Part shown: positions 1 through 9,516 of the stretch, one piece after another | How the letters are laid out: every line of letters starts with the position of its first letter | How positions within the stretch are numbered: the stretch's first letter is position 1 | Assembly (NCBI RefSeq): GCF_032714475.1 | Contig: NZ_JAWDKD010000008.1 | Span: 62,001 to 126,000 of the forward strand | Direction of reading: 5' to 3' | Origin: Methanolapillus africanus | GTDB lineage: Archaea > Halobacteriota > Methanosarcinia > Methanosarcinales > Methanosarcinaceae | DNA: 64,000 nucleotides | The notes under the pieces: model-generated | What the model was told of the DNA's origin: nothing | Database searches by the model: none | The model's input: only the letters and a program-made list of their open reading frames with translations | Translations under genes and position numbers: made by a program

Positions 1-1
1 A

Positions 2-3000
2 GCCGTCCTCGATGAACTCGAACGCACACTCAAACGCCAGCCGCCGATGGAGAAAAATTTCTCCCAAGACCTTGTCGAACTTGAAAATCTCAAATACGAA
101 CTCAACGAATACGCCAAAGCCCTCAGCCTCAAAGTCGGCCCGATCGGCAACACCGTTTACGACGTTTACGGCATCCGCGAAGACGTCAATCACTACTTTA
201 CGGTTGAAAAACGAAAGATGAAGACCGTCGAATTCTCGCACCCCGAAAAGTGGGACAAAAACCAGTGGATGCAAGCCATTTCTATTTTGGAAAAAATGAC
301 GGACACGCTCCCCGGTCTCGGCAGCGTCAAAGAAAACCCCTGGAACGGCTGCGCTCCCGGCATCATTTTGCCGCCTGATTCTCAAAGAATCGAATCCGAT
401 ATTGAAGACGCCGTCTCCCGCGCTCAAAAAATGGACGCAGCCATTGACGCCATCGTCGGCAAAACCGGACTGATCGCGCCCTCTTCCATGAGCGGCGTCG
501 AGAGTTTCCTCGACACGGCGGAAATTATTCTCGCGTCCCCGAAAGTGGACCGCATGGTTCTGAGAAACATCATTCAGTCCGATAATCAAAAAGCAGGCGC
601 GCAACTGGCTCAAAAAGCCAAACGGTTTAACGATCTCGACAAACAAATTGAAGACATTTTCACGTCACAAATATTCGACATCGATATCGAATCCTACCTC
701 CTGAAATCCGGAAAACTGCTGAAGTTCATGGACAAGGATTTGAAAACTCAAAAAACAGCCGTCTTGAACTGTTACATCAAACGCGTCGACAAAAACGACG
801 CCGAAATCAAAGCCGACCTCCAGAAAGTCCAGGAAGTCAAAGACTTGAACCGCGAGCTCGGCAACTTGAAACAAAAAGCCACCACTCTTTTCGGACCGTT
901 TTGGGACATCGGGCAAAAAGACCCGGCCGTTCTCGACGTCTTTTTGGAATGGTCGGAACACTTCGCCCGCTTGGTGAAAAAGGAAGCTGTGACCGACGAC
1001 ACATACATTAAGATTGAAAAAGGCATTGAAAAAGACGAGGTCCTCAAAGCGATCGGCGACGTCAAAGAGTCTTATGCCGGCCTTCCTGAATCCGTTCTTC
1101 GGATTGTAAACGGAATCGGCGGCGATGCGTCCATGTTCTTTAAACCCGGTGCCGTTACCGAAACCACCATTGACGCGTTCAAAACAAAATCTGCCGCAGC
1201 AGAATTCGGATCCGCCGAATACAATGCCGACGAATTCAGGGCTGGCGGTCTTGCCGCCGCAGCCGGAAACCCCGGCGGAATCGATATGTCCGAAGCCGCT
1301 TTTGCGACAGACCCCGCATTCCGTTCCGCCGCGTCGGTGGTTCCGTGCGACGACGACAACGCCGACGAATTTGATTTGCCCGACATGCCGCCCAAAAAGC
1401 AATACGCGTTTGCGGTTGAAAATCCGTCCTTTTCGGAATCCGTTTCCGCAAAATCACTCCGCGCCCGTCTTGAAAAGTGGCATGAAGAATTGCCGTCGCT
1501 CGTTTTATGGAGCCAGTTCCTGATTTACCGCGACCAGTGCCACCACACCGTGGCGGCGCCGATGATGGATATGATCGACGGCGACGCCGTCCTGCCGGAA
1601 GACATCATTCCGACCTTTAAAGGAAACTACGCCGACGGCGTTTTGCGTGCGGAATTCATGAAAAAGCGCGTTCTCTCTACGTTCATTAAAGAAGTTCACG
1701 AAAGCAAGCTGCACAAATTCTCGGACCTTGATGAAAAGGTCATTTTGAAAAACCGCGACCGGATCAACACCGGCATTTACAACCAAATGCCTCAAATTTA
1801 CGTCGGCGCGTCGCGCGAATCCGAAGCCGGCATTTTGCTCAACGAGTTCAACAAAAAGAAAGCGCATATGCCGATCCGTCGCCTGATGTCCAGTGCCGGC
1901 GGCTTGATTCAAAAGATCAAACCCTGTTTCATGATGAGCCCGCTGTCGATCGCGCAATATTTGGACCCACTGACCACGTCCTTTGACGTCGTTATTTTTG
2001 ACGAGGCCAGTCAGGTTCGTCCGGAAGACGCCCTGGGCGCGCTTCTCCGCGGCCGGCAAGTGGTCGTGATGGGCGATTCCAAACAGTTGCCGCCGACAAC
2101 GTTCTTCGAAAACCTCTTGGAAGGCGACGACGAATACAACGAAGACGTCGTGTATTCCGACGTCGAAAGCGTTTTAAACATCTGTAAACGCAGTTTCCCG
2201 TACAAGACGCTGCGCTGGCACTACCGCAGCCGCCACGAATCGTTGATTGAAGTGTCCAACAACGAGTTTTACGGCAATCACCTTTACGTTTATCCGTCGC
2301 CGCTTCATGAAGACCGGAACATGGGCCTTCAGCTGCGCTATCTCAAAGACACCGTCTACGAACGCGGAAAATCGGGAACCAACCGGGAAGAAGCCCGGAT
2401 TGTGGCGCAGGAAGTCATCCGCCATTTCATCAATTATCCCGACAAAACCCTTATGGTCGGAACTTTTAACGTGAAGCAGCAGGAAGCCATCCAAAAAGAA
2501 GTGGAAATTTTGGTGAAAAACACGCCCGGATTTGAAAAGGTTTTCAACAACGAGAAAGGTGAAAACTTTACCGTCAAAAACATCGAAACCATTCAGGGAG
2601 ACGAGCGCGACGTGATTTTCGTCAGCGTCGGATTTGGTTTTGACCAAAACGGCAAACTCTCCAAGAACTTCGGCCCGCTCAACCGCGACGGCGGAGAACG
2701 TCGCCTTAATGTGCTTTTCACACGCGCCCGCGAAAAATGTACGATCTTCTCAAACTTCACCGCCATCGATTTAGATGTCGGCGACGAGGATCCTGCCGGC
2801 CTGCGCATCTTAAAAGCGTTTTTGACGTACGCCGAAACGAAAACGCTGTTGTCCAAAATGCCGGAATACCAAAGCGATGAAGCCACTTTTGATGATTCCG
2901 TGCACACGTTCCTCAAAGAAAACGGCTATCAACTCCATCAAAAAGTCGGCTGCGCCGGCTACAAGATCGACATGGCCGTTGTGAACGAAAACGTTCCCGG

Positions 3001-4540
3001 ACATTATCTGATCGGCATCGAGTGCGATGGTCCGCAGTATTTCAATTCCCACGTCGCGCGCGACCGCGACCGCCTCCGGCGCGAGGTTTTGACGGGACTC
3101 GGCTGGACGCTGTACAGGGTTTGGTCGACCGACTGGTACATGAACCCGCAAAAGAGCCGAAAGAGCCTCCTTGATGCCATTGAAAAAGCAAAGGAAAACG
3201 CGAAGAATATCAAGCCGGCCGACGAAAAAGTGCCGGAGTCGGACGAAACGACCGCGCCGGACACCAAAGACGTCACTGCCATTTTGAAATTTATCGACGA
3301 ACGCGAATCTGAGATTCAAAAGCAAAAGAAAGCGGCGCCGAAAGCCGGTATGGACGAAGAAGTCAAACCAAAAACAGCCGACACAGAGTGCTGCGATGAT
3401 TTGATCATTATGGACGAAGAAGAGGAATTCATCATCGGAATCCATGAGAAAGTTCCGGCTGAAAAAGAAAAGCCGAAAGCAAAACCAAAGGCTGAACCAA
3501 AGCCGAAAAAAGCGGTTGAACAAAATGATCTGACGGATTCACTTGCGGAAGAGACAAAAGTTGAGGATATCATCATTGGAGAGGCTGTTATTGAAGAAGC
3601 CGTTATCGAAGAAATCGTCGTTGAAGAAATCGTCACAAAAGAAGAAACGCAACCCGTTCCCAAAGAAAAAGCGTCTCCGGCAAAAGCCGCCAAGACGGAA
3701 ACCGTCAAAGTCACCGCAACAGCCGCCGACACCGACACCATCAAAAAGAAAACGTATGTCGAAGAAGACGACTGCGTGATTGTGGAAAGCGTCAGCAAGT
3801 CCGAGCCGAAGCCGAAATCCAAACCCAACACAAAACCGGAAGAAACGGCCGCAGTGAGCGGCGACGAGATGGATATTGAGTTTTATGGCGACGACGAATT
3901 CACCGAATTGTTAGACATTGACGACCCATTCTCGGACAATCGGATTTTGACGGACGCGACGGAAGAAATCTTCGACGTCGCCTATTTGATTCAAAACGGC
4001 ATTCCGAAATATGAAGGCTGCACCGGCATTGATTTGCCGTCGACGGACAATTTGCTGGAAATTCCGCGCCACAAACTGGAACACGAAATTGTTGAAATTG
4101 TGACCGCAGAAGGACCGATTCATAAAGAACAGCTGATCGCCGTCATCAAAAAACAATGCGACGTCAAGCGTATGACAAAACCCATGCGGGATATGATTAT
4201 TCGGGAAATCTCGTCCGCCGAGAAATCCAATTACATCCGCGTCCGCGGCAGTTATTTGTGGCCGGCGAAATCGCGCGGCTGTCTCGTCCGCCGCCGCGAA
4301 GGCGATCTTCTCGATATCGAATGGATTTGCGACGAAGAAATTCTTCAAGCCGCCGTTTACGTTTTGAAGACTCAGTACTCGATTCCGAAAGACCAGTTGG
4401 TGAAACAAGTGTCCTTAGCATTTGGATTTAAGGCGCTACGCCCCGCCGCTAAAGAAAAAATCGACAGCGTTGTAACGGAAGCAATTGAAGACAACAAATT
4501 GGTGACGCTGCCGAATGGGAAAATTTATTTGGATGAATGA
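2..4540 (+). CDS. SF1 helicase-nuclease of DUF4011/DUF3320 type, 5' end outside window
   Basis: The frame is open to the left edge, so the N-terminus (DUF4011 region and the P-loop) is off-window; the first in-window ATG at 47 is internal. Residue numbers below count from that ATG. The helicase part shows the Walker B stretch VVIFDEASQVRPEDALGALL, the motif GDSKQLPPTTFF (about 655-700), HYRSRHESLI, and the C-terminal SF1 motifs ETIQGDERDV and NVLFTRAR. A Vsr-like restriction-endonuclease fold follows (GIECDGPQYFNS, RDRDRLRREVL, LYRVWSTDWY, about 980-1040). Next comes a roughly 230-residue Lys/Glu/Pro-rich linker, then a DUF3320-like C-terminus. Family knowledge: DUF4011-helicase-Vsr proteins lie in prokaryotic defence islands and at least one has antiviral activity. 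Target specificity is unknown. Stop is TGA. Confidence 0.85.
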   Translation, partial: AVLDELERTLKRQPPMEKNFSQDLVELENLKYELNEYAKALSLKVGPIGNTVYDVYGIREDVNHYFTVEKRKMKTVEFSHPEKWDKNQWMQAISILEKMTDTLPGLGSVKENPWNGCAPGIILPPDSQRIESDIEDAVSRAQKMDAAIDAIVGKTGLIAPSSMSGVESFLDTAEIILASPKVDRMVLRNIIQSDNQKAGAQLAQKAKRFNDLDKQIEDIFTSQIFDIDIESYLLKSGKLLKFMDKDLKTQKTAVLNCYIKRVDKNDAEIKADLQKVQEVKDLNRELGNLKQKATTLFGPFWDIGQKDPAVLDVFLEWSEHFARLVKKEAVTDDTYIKIEKGIEKDEVLKAIGDVKESYAGLPESVLRIVNGIGGDASMFFKPGAVTETTIDAFKTKSAAAEFGSAEYNADEFRAGGLAAAAGNPGGIDMSEAAFATDPAFRSAASVVPCDDDNADEFDLPDMPPKKQYAFAVENPSFSESVSAKSLRARLEKWHEELPSLVLWSQFLIYRDQCHHTVAAPMMDMIDGDAVLPEDIIPTFKGNYADGVLRAEFMKKRVLSTFIKEVHESKLHKFSDLDEKVILKNRDRINTGIYNQMPQIYVGASRESEAGILLNEFNKKKAHMPIRRLMSSAGGLIQKIKPCFMMSPLSIAQYLDPLTTSFDVVIFDEASQVRPEDALGALLRGRQVVVMGDSKQLPPTTFFENLLEGDDEYNEDVVYSDVESVLNICKRSFPYKTLRWHYRSRHESLIEVSNNEFYGNHLYVYPSPLHEDRNMGLQLRYLKDTVYERGKSGTNREEARIVAQEVIRHFINYPDKTLMVGTFNVKQQEAIQKEVEILVKNTPGFEKVFNNEKGENFTVKNIETIQGDERDVIFVSVGFGFDQNGKLSKNFGPLNRDGGERRLNVLFTRAREKCTIFSNFTAIDLDVGDEDPAGLRILKAFLTYAETKTLLSKMPEYQSDEATFDDSVHTFLKENGYQLHQKVGCAGYKIDMAVVNENVPGHYLIGIECDGPQYFNSHVARDRDRLRREVLTGLGWTLYRVWSTDWYMNPQKSRKSLLDAIEKAKENAKNIKPADEKVPESDETTAPDTKDVTAILKFIDERESEIQKQKKAAPKAGMDEEVKPKTADTECCDDLIIMDEEEEFIIGIHEKVPAEKEKPKAKPKAEPKPKKAVEQNDLTDSLAEETKVEDIIIGEAVIEEAVIEEIVVEEIVTKEETQPVPKEKASPAKAAKTETVKVTATAADTDTIKKKTYVEEDDCVIVESVSKSEPKPKSKPNTKPEETAAVSGDEMDIEFYGDDEFTELLDIDDPFSDNRILTDATEEIFDVAYLIQNGIPKYEGCTGIDLPSTDNLLEIPRHKLEHEIVEIVTAEGPIHKEQLIAVIKKQCDVKRMTKPMRDMIIREISSAEKSNYIRVRGSYLWPAKSRGCLVRRREGDLLDIEWICDEEILQAAVYVLKTQYSIPKDQLVKQVSLAFGFKALRPAAKEKIDSVVTEAIEDNKLVTLPNGKIYLDE

Positions 4541-4668
4541 TTTCATCCAAATATTTCAAAACGGTTCAAATGAAACGAAATTTGAATCGATTAAAAGTCA
4601 AAAGATCGAATATCAAAAATATCAAATTAGATATCGAAATCAAATAAATAAACAAAAACGAGCAGAAC

Positions 4669-5937
4669 ATGTTTACAGATTTGTCAGTCCTTGAAACAAA
4701 ATACGATATCATCGTTGCCGGTGCCGGCCCTGCCGGCTCCCTCGCCGCCAAATATGCGGCGCTTGGAGGCGCCCGTGTTTTGCTGCTGGACAAAAAGAAA
4801 ATCATCGGCAAACCGTTTCAGTGCGCCGGATTCGTTCCGGCGTCTTTTGAAATCGAAGAACTGGTTCCGGGACTTGTTTTGCCGGATGAAATGAATGAAA
4901 AAAACATTCCGACCGACTGTATTTTGACAAAAACGATGACTCAAAAGCTTATTTCTCCGGATTTGCATACCAAAGAATTTCCGGTCAACGGTTTTGTTCT
5001 TGACCGCGAGCGTTTTGATTATCAATTGGCTGAACAAGCCGAACGCGCCGGCGCCGATGTTTTGCCGGGCGCGCTCATTCAAAAGATCAATGCGGACGAG
5101 CATGGCGAATTTAAATCTGTTCAGATCAAGCACGAATCCGGTCATATGGAAATCTTTGGGAAAATCATAATTGGCGCAGACGGCCCTGTTTCCATGGTTG
5201 GCAAAACGTTCGGGCTCGTTCACTCACCATCCGAACGAACCAAGACGGGAGCGCCGTATGAACGCGGCCTCGGTTTTGAGTACAAAATGGAAAACGTCGA
5301 CACGGATATGGAAACGCTGGAAATGTATTTCGGGAACCGTTATGTTCCGGGCGGTTACGTTTGGATTTTTCCGGAAGGCAACGGCAAAGCCAATGTCGGG
5401 CTTGGGCTTCGGCGTTCGCTTTGTAGCGAGCAAATGTCGGCCAAGGCTTTTTTGGACCGCTTCATATTGGAACACCCGATAGCTTCTGAAAAACTGAAAA
5501 ATGCAACCATTACGGACAGCACCGCCGGCATTATTCCGGTCGCGGGCGCGCCGGAACGGACCGCAACGAAAACAGCGCTTGTTGCCGGCGATTCAGCCGG
5601 ACATGTGATGGCCACCAACGGCGGCGGCGTTCCGTTTGCGATGGCAGCGGGAAAAATGGCGGGACGGATTGCGGCGGAACAAATTGAAAAACAAAAACAA
5701 AATCAAAATCAAAATTCAGAGATTTCAGTTTTGGAATACGACGCCGTTTGGCGCAAAGACTTCGGAGACGCGCTGTCGGCGACCGTTGACGCCCGAAAAT
5801 TGATGGACAAATTCATCGTGTCGGATAAAATGATGAATGCGGCTTTTAAATTGCTGCCGGCGGACCAGCTCAAAGCCATGCAGTGCGGCGATTTGCCGAA
5901 ATCAGTGAGGATTGGACTCAATTTGTTGTTGAGATAA
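4669..5937 (+). CDS. geranylgeranyl reductase family flavoprotein
   Basis: This is a 422-residue FAD enzyme. The N-terminus has the Rossmann dinucleotide motif GAGPAG (residues 18-23) followed by LLLDKKK. The second FAD motif AGDSAGHVMATNGGGVPFAM lies near residue 305 and is diagnostic of the GGR family. The likely role is saturation of geranylgeranyl chains of archaeal membrane lipids (digeranylgeranylglycerophospholipid reductase) or of an isoprenoid cofactor such as methanophenazine; which substrate cannot be read from sequence. It acts at the membrane with a reduced-ferredoxin-type donor in known homologues. The ATG is preceded by only a weak purine stretch. It appears monocistronic. Confidence 0.88.
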   Translation: MFTDLSVLETKYDIIVAGAGPAGSLAAKYAALGGARVLLLDKKKIIGKPFQCAGFVPASFEIEELVPGLVLPDEMNEKNIPTDCILTKTMTQKLISPDLHTKEFPVNGFVLDRERFDYQLAEQAERAGADVLPGALIQKINADEHGEFKSVQIKHESGHMEIFGKIIIGADGPVSMVGKTFGLVHSPSERTKTGAPYERGLGFEYKMENVDTDMETLEMYFGNRYVPGGYVWIFPEGNGKANVGLGLRRSLCSEQMSAKAFLDRFILEHPIASEKLKNATITDSTAGIIPVAGAPERTATKTALVAGDSAGHVMATNGGGVPFAMAAGKMAGRIAAEQIEKQKQNQNQNSEISVLEYDAVWRKDFGDALSATVDARKLMDKFIVSDKMMNAAFKLLPADQLKAMQCGDLPKSVRIGLNLLLR

Positions 5938-5996
5938 AATAAAATGTTGATTTATTTAAAAAACTTGATTTTTCCAGATCGTTCTGACAGACTTAA

Positions 5997-6887
5997 TTAT
6001 CTCCAAAAAGATTCGTTTCTCCAGTTTGGTGGGAATCCCATCTCATTTAACTTAACGGACGGATATTTATTAATCAAGTCAAAAAATCGTTGTTTGAAAT
6101 CATTTTGAGGATCAATTGCATTGAGCAAATATTGAATACAACAAAGAGATGCGTACATTTTATTACCGGAGACACTCATATTTTGAACAAAACCGCCCGG
6201 TAACCCGTTTATAGGCAACATTATGCTCCACACCGTTCGATTCCACAATCGCCCATGATGGGCGCAAATATTTCGAATAATACTGATGCAGTGGAACCAA
6301 TTTTCTAACATATCCAAAGAGGACATTTTAAAATGATCTTTGATATCTGTTTTACACGGGTCGGCGTTTAAATTTTCAAAGAATTTAGAAAGCTCCCCAA
6401 AACTCAGGATTTCAAGTGATTTCCAACATTCAATCGATAAAGGAGGGTAATGTTTGAAATGATGAATGATAAAAAGTTCCTTACTGGAGTTCAATGCTTG
6501 TTTATGCTTAGATAAAAAATCCAAATGCTTTGATGAATCTTTAAAATATCGAGATTTTCGATACCAATTTTCTCCATACTGCATCGCATAACAAAAAATG
6601 ACTTGAGCCCGTAATGCAATTTCAATTTTTTCAATCGCATTAAAAACCAAAGACCTGAATGCGCTATCAAAATTATATAATTCGATGACATTTTCAAAAA
6701 AAGTTCCGGGTTTGAAATATCGATTAGAATCCTGAAAGGCAAACATGTATCCCTTTAATCTATAATAGTTATTATTTGAAAGAAAAAGTTCAGTTGCCGC
6801 TTCATTCTCAAAATTTAAACCCTTTGTTTTTAAATTTTGGACCTGATCTTTGATCGAAAGCGGCTTGTTCGGCATTTTAGCAACCAT
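5997..6887 (-). CDS. Abi_2 (AbiD/AbiF-like) HEPN-motif protein
   Basis: This 296-residue protein matches the Abi_2 family. It opens with KPLSIKDQVQNLKTKGL, has the characteristic YYRLKGYMFAFQ (41-52), and carries RNICAHHGRLWNR (205-217), a HEPN-style R-N-x3-H motif with R205, N206 and H210. Known members act in abortive infection against phage, and the HEPN motif suggests RNase activity. It stands alone: no methyltransferase or antitoxin is next to it. Upstream (6911-6997) is a strong fold that may belong to its leader. Base composition is more AT-rich than the reductase beside it, consistent with transfer. Confidence 0.85.
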   Translation of the reverse strand: MVAKMPNKPLSIKDQVQNLKTKGLNFENEAATELFLSNNNYYRLKGYMFAFQDSNRYFKPGTFFENVIELYNFDSAFRSLVFNAIEKIEIALRAQVIFCYAMQYGENWYRKSRYFKDSSKHLDFLSKHKQALNSSKELFIIHHFKHYPPLSIECWKSLEILSFGELSKFFENLNADPCKTDIKDHFKMSSLDMLENWFHCISIIRNICAHHGRLWNRTVWSIMLPINGLPGGFVQNMSVSGNKMYASLCCIQYLLNAIDPQNDFKQRFFDLINKYPSVKLNEMGFPPNWRNESFWR

Positions 6888-6910
6888 AAAAGAAAAAAGA
6901 ATAAATTGGA

Positions 6911-6997
6911 ATAGCCTGCCGAGTGGGCATCAACATGTTCAGACACCTAAAAAAGTGAATCAACACATGAAGTTGATTAAGCATGGCAGGCGTTATT
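6911..6997. other. long stacked inverted repeat, candidate structured RNA
   Basis: Three nested stems can be read. GCCTGCC at 6914-6920 pairs with GGCAGGC at 6985-6991, ATCAA at 6929-6933 pairs with TTGAT at 6973-6977, and CATGT at 6934-6938 pairs with ACATG at 6965-6969. A further CAC/GTG pair sits in the apical loop. The structure occupies the gap between the Abi_2 gene and the membrane-protein genes, both on the minus strand. It could be the 3' end of the upstream operon, a 5' leader element of the Abi_2 gene, or an independent small RNA. Confidence 0.5.
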
Positions 6998-7040
6998 AAA
7001 AATAAATTACATTCAAAGGATATATACTTAACCTAAATGT

Positions 7041-7451
7041 TCAATTAAAACTGCCTAAAAAGAGAACAATTTCAAAAAATATAGAAAAAGCAATAATCAC
7101 ATAATACAGCCCTTTGATTTCCGAATTTTTTTCTTGCAACGCAAAAAACCAGCCGGAAGATCCGGCAATGACAGACAGCACCAAAACTTGAAGCGACATG
7201 TGATTCCAAAAAACGGTCCAAAAGAAAATGATCGGAAGCGCCGCACCGAAAATAGTGGAAACGATTTTGTTTTTGGAAATATATCCATAAACAGCGCCGC
7301 CGCCAATCATAAATAAAAATGTCGGAACAACACCAATCCAAAATAACCATCCGGAAAGCGTATCAGCATAAATCAGCCAAACGGCAGCAATATAAAGAAT
7401 CAAAAAGACAAGCAGGAGAATGGTATTTTGAATTATTTTTTGGTATTTCAT
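7041..7451 (-). CDS. small four-helix membrane protein, unknown
   Basis: I do not recognise a family. The 136 residues contain four hydrophobic segments of about 20 residues, separated by short polar turns such as GYISKNKIVS and QEKNSEIKG, with a positively charged start (MKYQKIIQN). It has the same size, topology and turn pattern as the next gene upstream (7458-7865), including an aromatic plus Gly pattern and the KN(E/S)-x-(I/F)-x-x-KG turn, so the two look like a tandem duplication. They are 6 bp apart and probably co-transcribed. Function is unknown. Confidence 0.65.
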   Translation of the reverse strand: MKYQKIIQNTILLLVFLILYIAAVWLIYADTLSGWLFWIGVVPTFLFMIGGGAVYGYISKNKIVSTIFGAALPIIFFWTVFWNHMSLQVLVLSVIAGSSGWFFALQEKNSEIKGLYYVIIAFSIFFEIVLFLGSFN

Positions 7452-7457
7452 TTTGAA

Positions 7458-7865
7458 TCACTTGAAATAAATCAATGGCAAAAACACCAGTACAAGCATT
7501 AAAAAGACAAGAATCAAAGAGTTAAATCCTTTCATGTCAAAATCCGATTCATTTTTGGCTGAAAAATAACCGATTGCTCCCTGCACAACCGGAATCAGAA
7601 AAGCGACAAACCAAAGATTGGATTCTCGAAAAACATACAAATACGGTATTGAGTAAACGATTCCGAAAAGAACCGATTTCTTGACATCTTTGGAAAGCAA
7701 TCCGAAAATTAAACTGCCAAAAACATAAAAAATTGCCGCAGGAACTGCCGGAAGAACGCTTCCGGAAAGCGGGCCTGAATAATACAAGAAAATACAGATG
7801 AAACAAACCGCAAAAAGAAACAAAAATAATAAATTGTTGTTTCTATTTGTCGGATTGTATTTCAT
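7458..7865 (-). CDS. small four-helix membrane protein, paralogue of neighbour
   Basis: About 135 residues with four predicted transmembrane segments. The turn KNESDFDMKGFNS matches KNSEIKGLY in the gene at 7041-7451, which supports a tandem paralogue pair. I take the ATG at 7865 (MKYNPTNRN), because the longer frame begins only with a TTG three codons earlier and neither has a clear ribosome-binding site. The N-terminus is Asn-rich and polar, then hydrophobic to the end. No known domain. It lies 20 bp after the DUF3788 gene in the same direction. Confidence 0.65.
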   Translation of the reverse strand: MKYNPTNRNNNLLFLFLFAVCFICIFLYYSGPLSGSVLPAVPAAIFYVFGSLIFGLLSKDVKKSVLFGIVYSIPYLYVFRESNLWFVAFLIPVVQGAIGYFSAKNESDFDMKGFNSLILVFLMLVLVFLPLIYFK

Positions 7866-7885
7866 AGGAATCAAATCACTATTCT

Positions 7886-8305
7886 TTATTTCAAACTCAT
7901 CTTATACGCCGCAATTTCAAGAACGGTTCCCAAACTTTCATCGCTGACGCGAACAATCAATCCGGTTGATTTTCCGGCCGGTATGATCTCGCCGAATTCT
8001 TCAAAACCCCTGTTGCCGGCAACCAACGTTTTGGCGCCGCCCGACAACCGTTCGGCAAAATAAAACGTCGTTTTGAAACAGCCGTCCCAAACCGAAAGCC
8101 AAAAAACCGTTTTCTTTTTGTGAACGCCTTTGCACAACCACATATGGCCGTCGTTGTAATACCGCCACTCCGGAACAATGTTAAAATCCGGACCGGTGAC
8201 GGATTCCATGAATTTTTCATAAGCGGAATAATCGTTGCCGAGCACATTTATTAAAACGGCGCCGTCCGGATAAACATCCGGATCCTTCAAAATGGGTTTG
8301 TCCAT
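7886..8305 (-). CDS. DUF3788 family protein
   Basis: About 139 residues. The start MDKPILKDPDVYPDG and the core EWRYYNDGHMWLCK / TVFWLSVWDGCFKTTFYF are typical of DUF3788, a family of small soluble proteins of unknown function common in gut bacteria and some archaea. I choose the ATG at 8305 over the upstream ATG (8326) because GGGGG lies 8 nt before it and homologues begin at this point. The biochemical role is unknown; the family's presence is compatible with an animal-gut habitat and gene exchange with bacteria (inference). Confidence 0.8.
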   Translation of the reverse strand: MDKPILKDPDVYPDGAVLINVLGNDYSAYEKFMESVTGPDFNIVPEWRYYNDGHMWLCKGVHKKKTVFWLSVWDGCFKTTFYFAERLSGGAKTLVAGNRGFEEFGEIIPAGKSTGLIVRVSDESLGTVLEIAAYKMSLK

Positions 8306-8340
8306 CTCTGATTCCCCCGCATTCATTTTTTATTGATTCA

Positions 8341-9480
8341 TTATTCCTGGCTAAACGGACTCAAAATGATATCCACGGTTTCAAAGTTGTCACCGTAAAT
8401 GGTTCCCCGGAATTCCGCGAACTGCCCGCGCGGGAATGTGAACGTCGCCGTCACGGTTTTTGTCTGATTGACGCCGATTGAGTCGATATTTTGAGTGTCG
8501 TTCATCCGGCTGGATTTTGAAAAGATGCCGTTCATTTCCACCGTCACGTTTTCAGCCGTGTTCGGACCGCGGTTTCGGATGACGACCGTGATTTCATGGG
8601 TTGCCGCCGATTCGCCCTTGGCGATCAGCTTGCGGCTGACCGACCCTTCCAGCGCGGCGGTGATGTTCATCTTGTAAATGTGAATCGTTGATTTGTCGAC
8701 GCCGGGCGGAACTTCCCCGATGTCGTAATCGTTCGACGTCGTTTCCACGTAATAGTATTTGCCGTTGCGCTCAAAATACGTTCCCGCCGCATTATCGATT
8801 CCGGCAACGCCCAGCGCCATGTGGTTGTCAAAACCCAACAAAGCGGTATCATATCCCATTTCGTTCAGGAGCGCGGCCGCCAAAATCGAACTGTCCTCAC
8901 AGTCGCCGCCGCCGTCAACGAGCGTTTCAATCGGATAACGCGGATATTCGTCAAAGCCGGTCGTCACGCTGTCGGACGTGTACGGCATCGCCTGAATGAA
9001 CGCAATCATATTTTCAACCACTTGGTCTTCAGAATAATTGTAAAGCGCGCCCTGCTGCTTAAACGAGTCCACAATTTGTCCCAAAACGGCGCGGTCGTCG
9101 GGCGACACGGCGTATTGAGAATAATCGCCGCGCGTGTGAGATTTGTTCCGGTAGTCGTTGTACATGTCAATAGGAACGGAAACCGTGTACGACCAACTCT
9201 GGTTGTCATAAGTCCAATTGTACGTGCGCGTGTAGTATCCGGGCTCATCGACTTGATTGTTGAAATAATTCACACGATCGGGATCGTTGATTTCAGCTGC
9301 CGAAACATTGCCGGAAGAATTTGTTCCGTTGGATTGATTCGACCCATTTGCCGGATTAGAAAAATTCGAGAGCCGGTCCGCCGGATTCGTGTCGGAGACG
9401 AGCGGCAAAACATAAAAAACCAAAGCCGCCAAAACGACGACGAAAAGAACCAAAAAGATCATTTTGGACATTTTTCCCAT
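8341..9480 (-). CDS. membrane-anchored transglutaminase-like protein (copy 1 of 3)
   Basis: 379 residues. An N-terminal membrane anchor (MIFLVLFVVVLAALVFYVL) is followed by an Asn/Ser-rich, potentially glycosylated stalk. The papain-like transglutaminase core has its Cys in DGGGDCEDSSILAAALL, its His in NHMALGV and an acidic residue in YYVETT, where classical members have Asp (DPT). The C-terminal part (about 275-379) is a beta-rich domain with RNRGPNTAENVTVEMNG, resembling CARDB-type adhesion modules. It is probably anchored outside the cell and acts as a cysteine protease or peptide-crosslinking enzyme. The substrate is unknown. First of three tandem paralogues; GGGGA precedes the start. 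Confidence 0.78.
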   Translation of the reverse strand: MGKMSKMIFLVLFVVVLAALVFYVLPLVSDTNPADRLSNFSNPANGSNQSNGTNSSGNVSAAEINDPDRVNYFNNQVDEPGYYTRTYNWTYDNQSWSYTVSVPIDMYNDYRNKSHTRGDYSQYAVSPDDRAVLGQIVDSFKQQGALYNYSEDQVVENMIAFIQAMPYTSDSVTTGFDEYPRYPIETLVDGGGDCEDSSILAAALLNEMGYDTALLGFDNHMALGVAGIDNAAGTYFERNGKYYYVETTSNDYDIGEVPPGVDKSTIHIYKMNITAALEGSVSRKLIAKGESAATHEITVVIRNRGPNTAENVTVEMNGIFSKSSRMNDTQNIDSIGVNQTKTVTATFTFPRGQFAEFRGTIYGDNFETVDIILSPFSQE

Positions 9481-9516
9481 AAAAATTCCCCATTTTTCAG
9501 TAATTCAGTATTTCAA

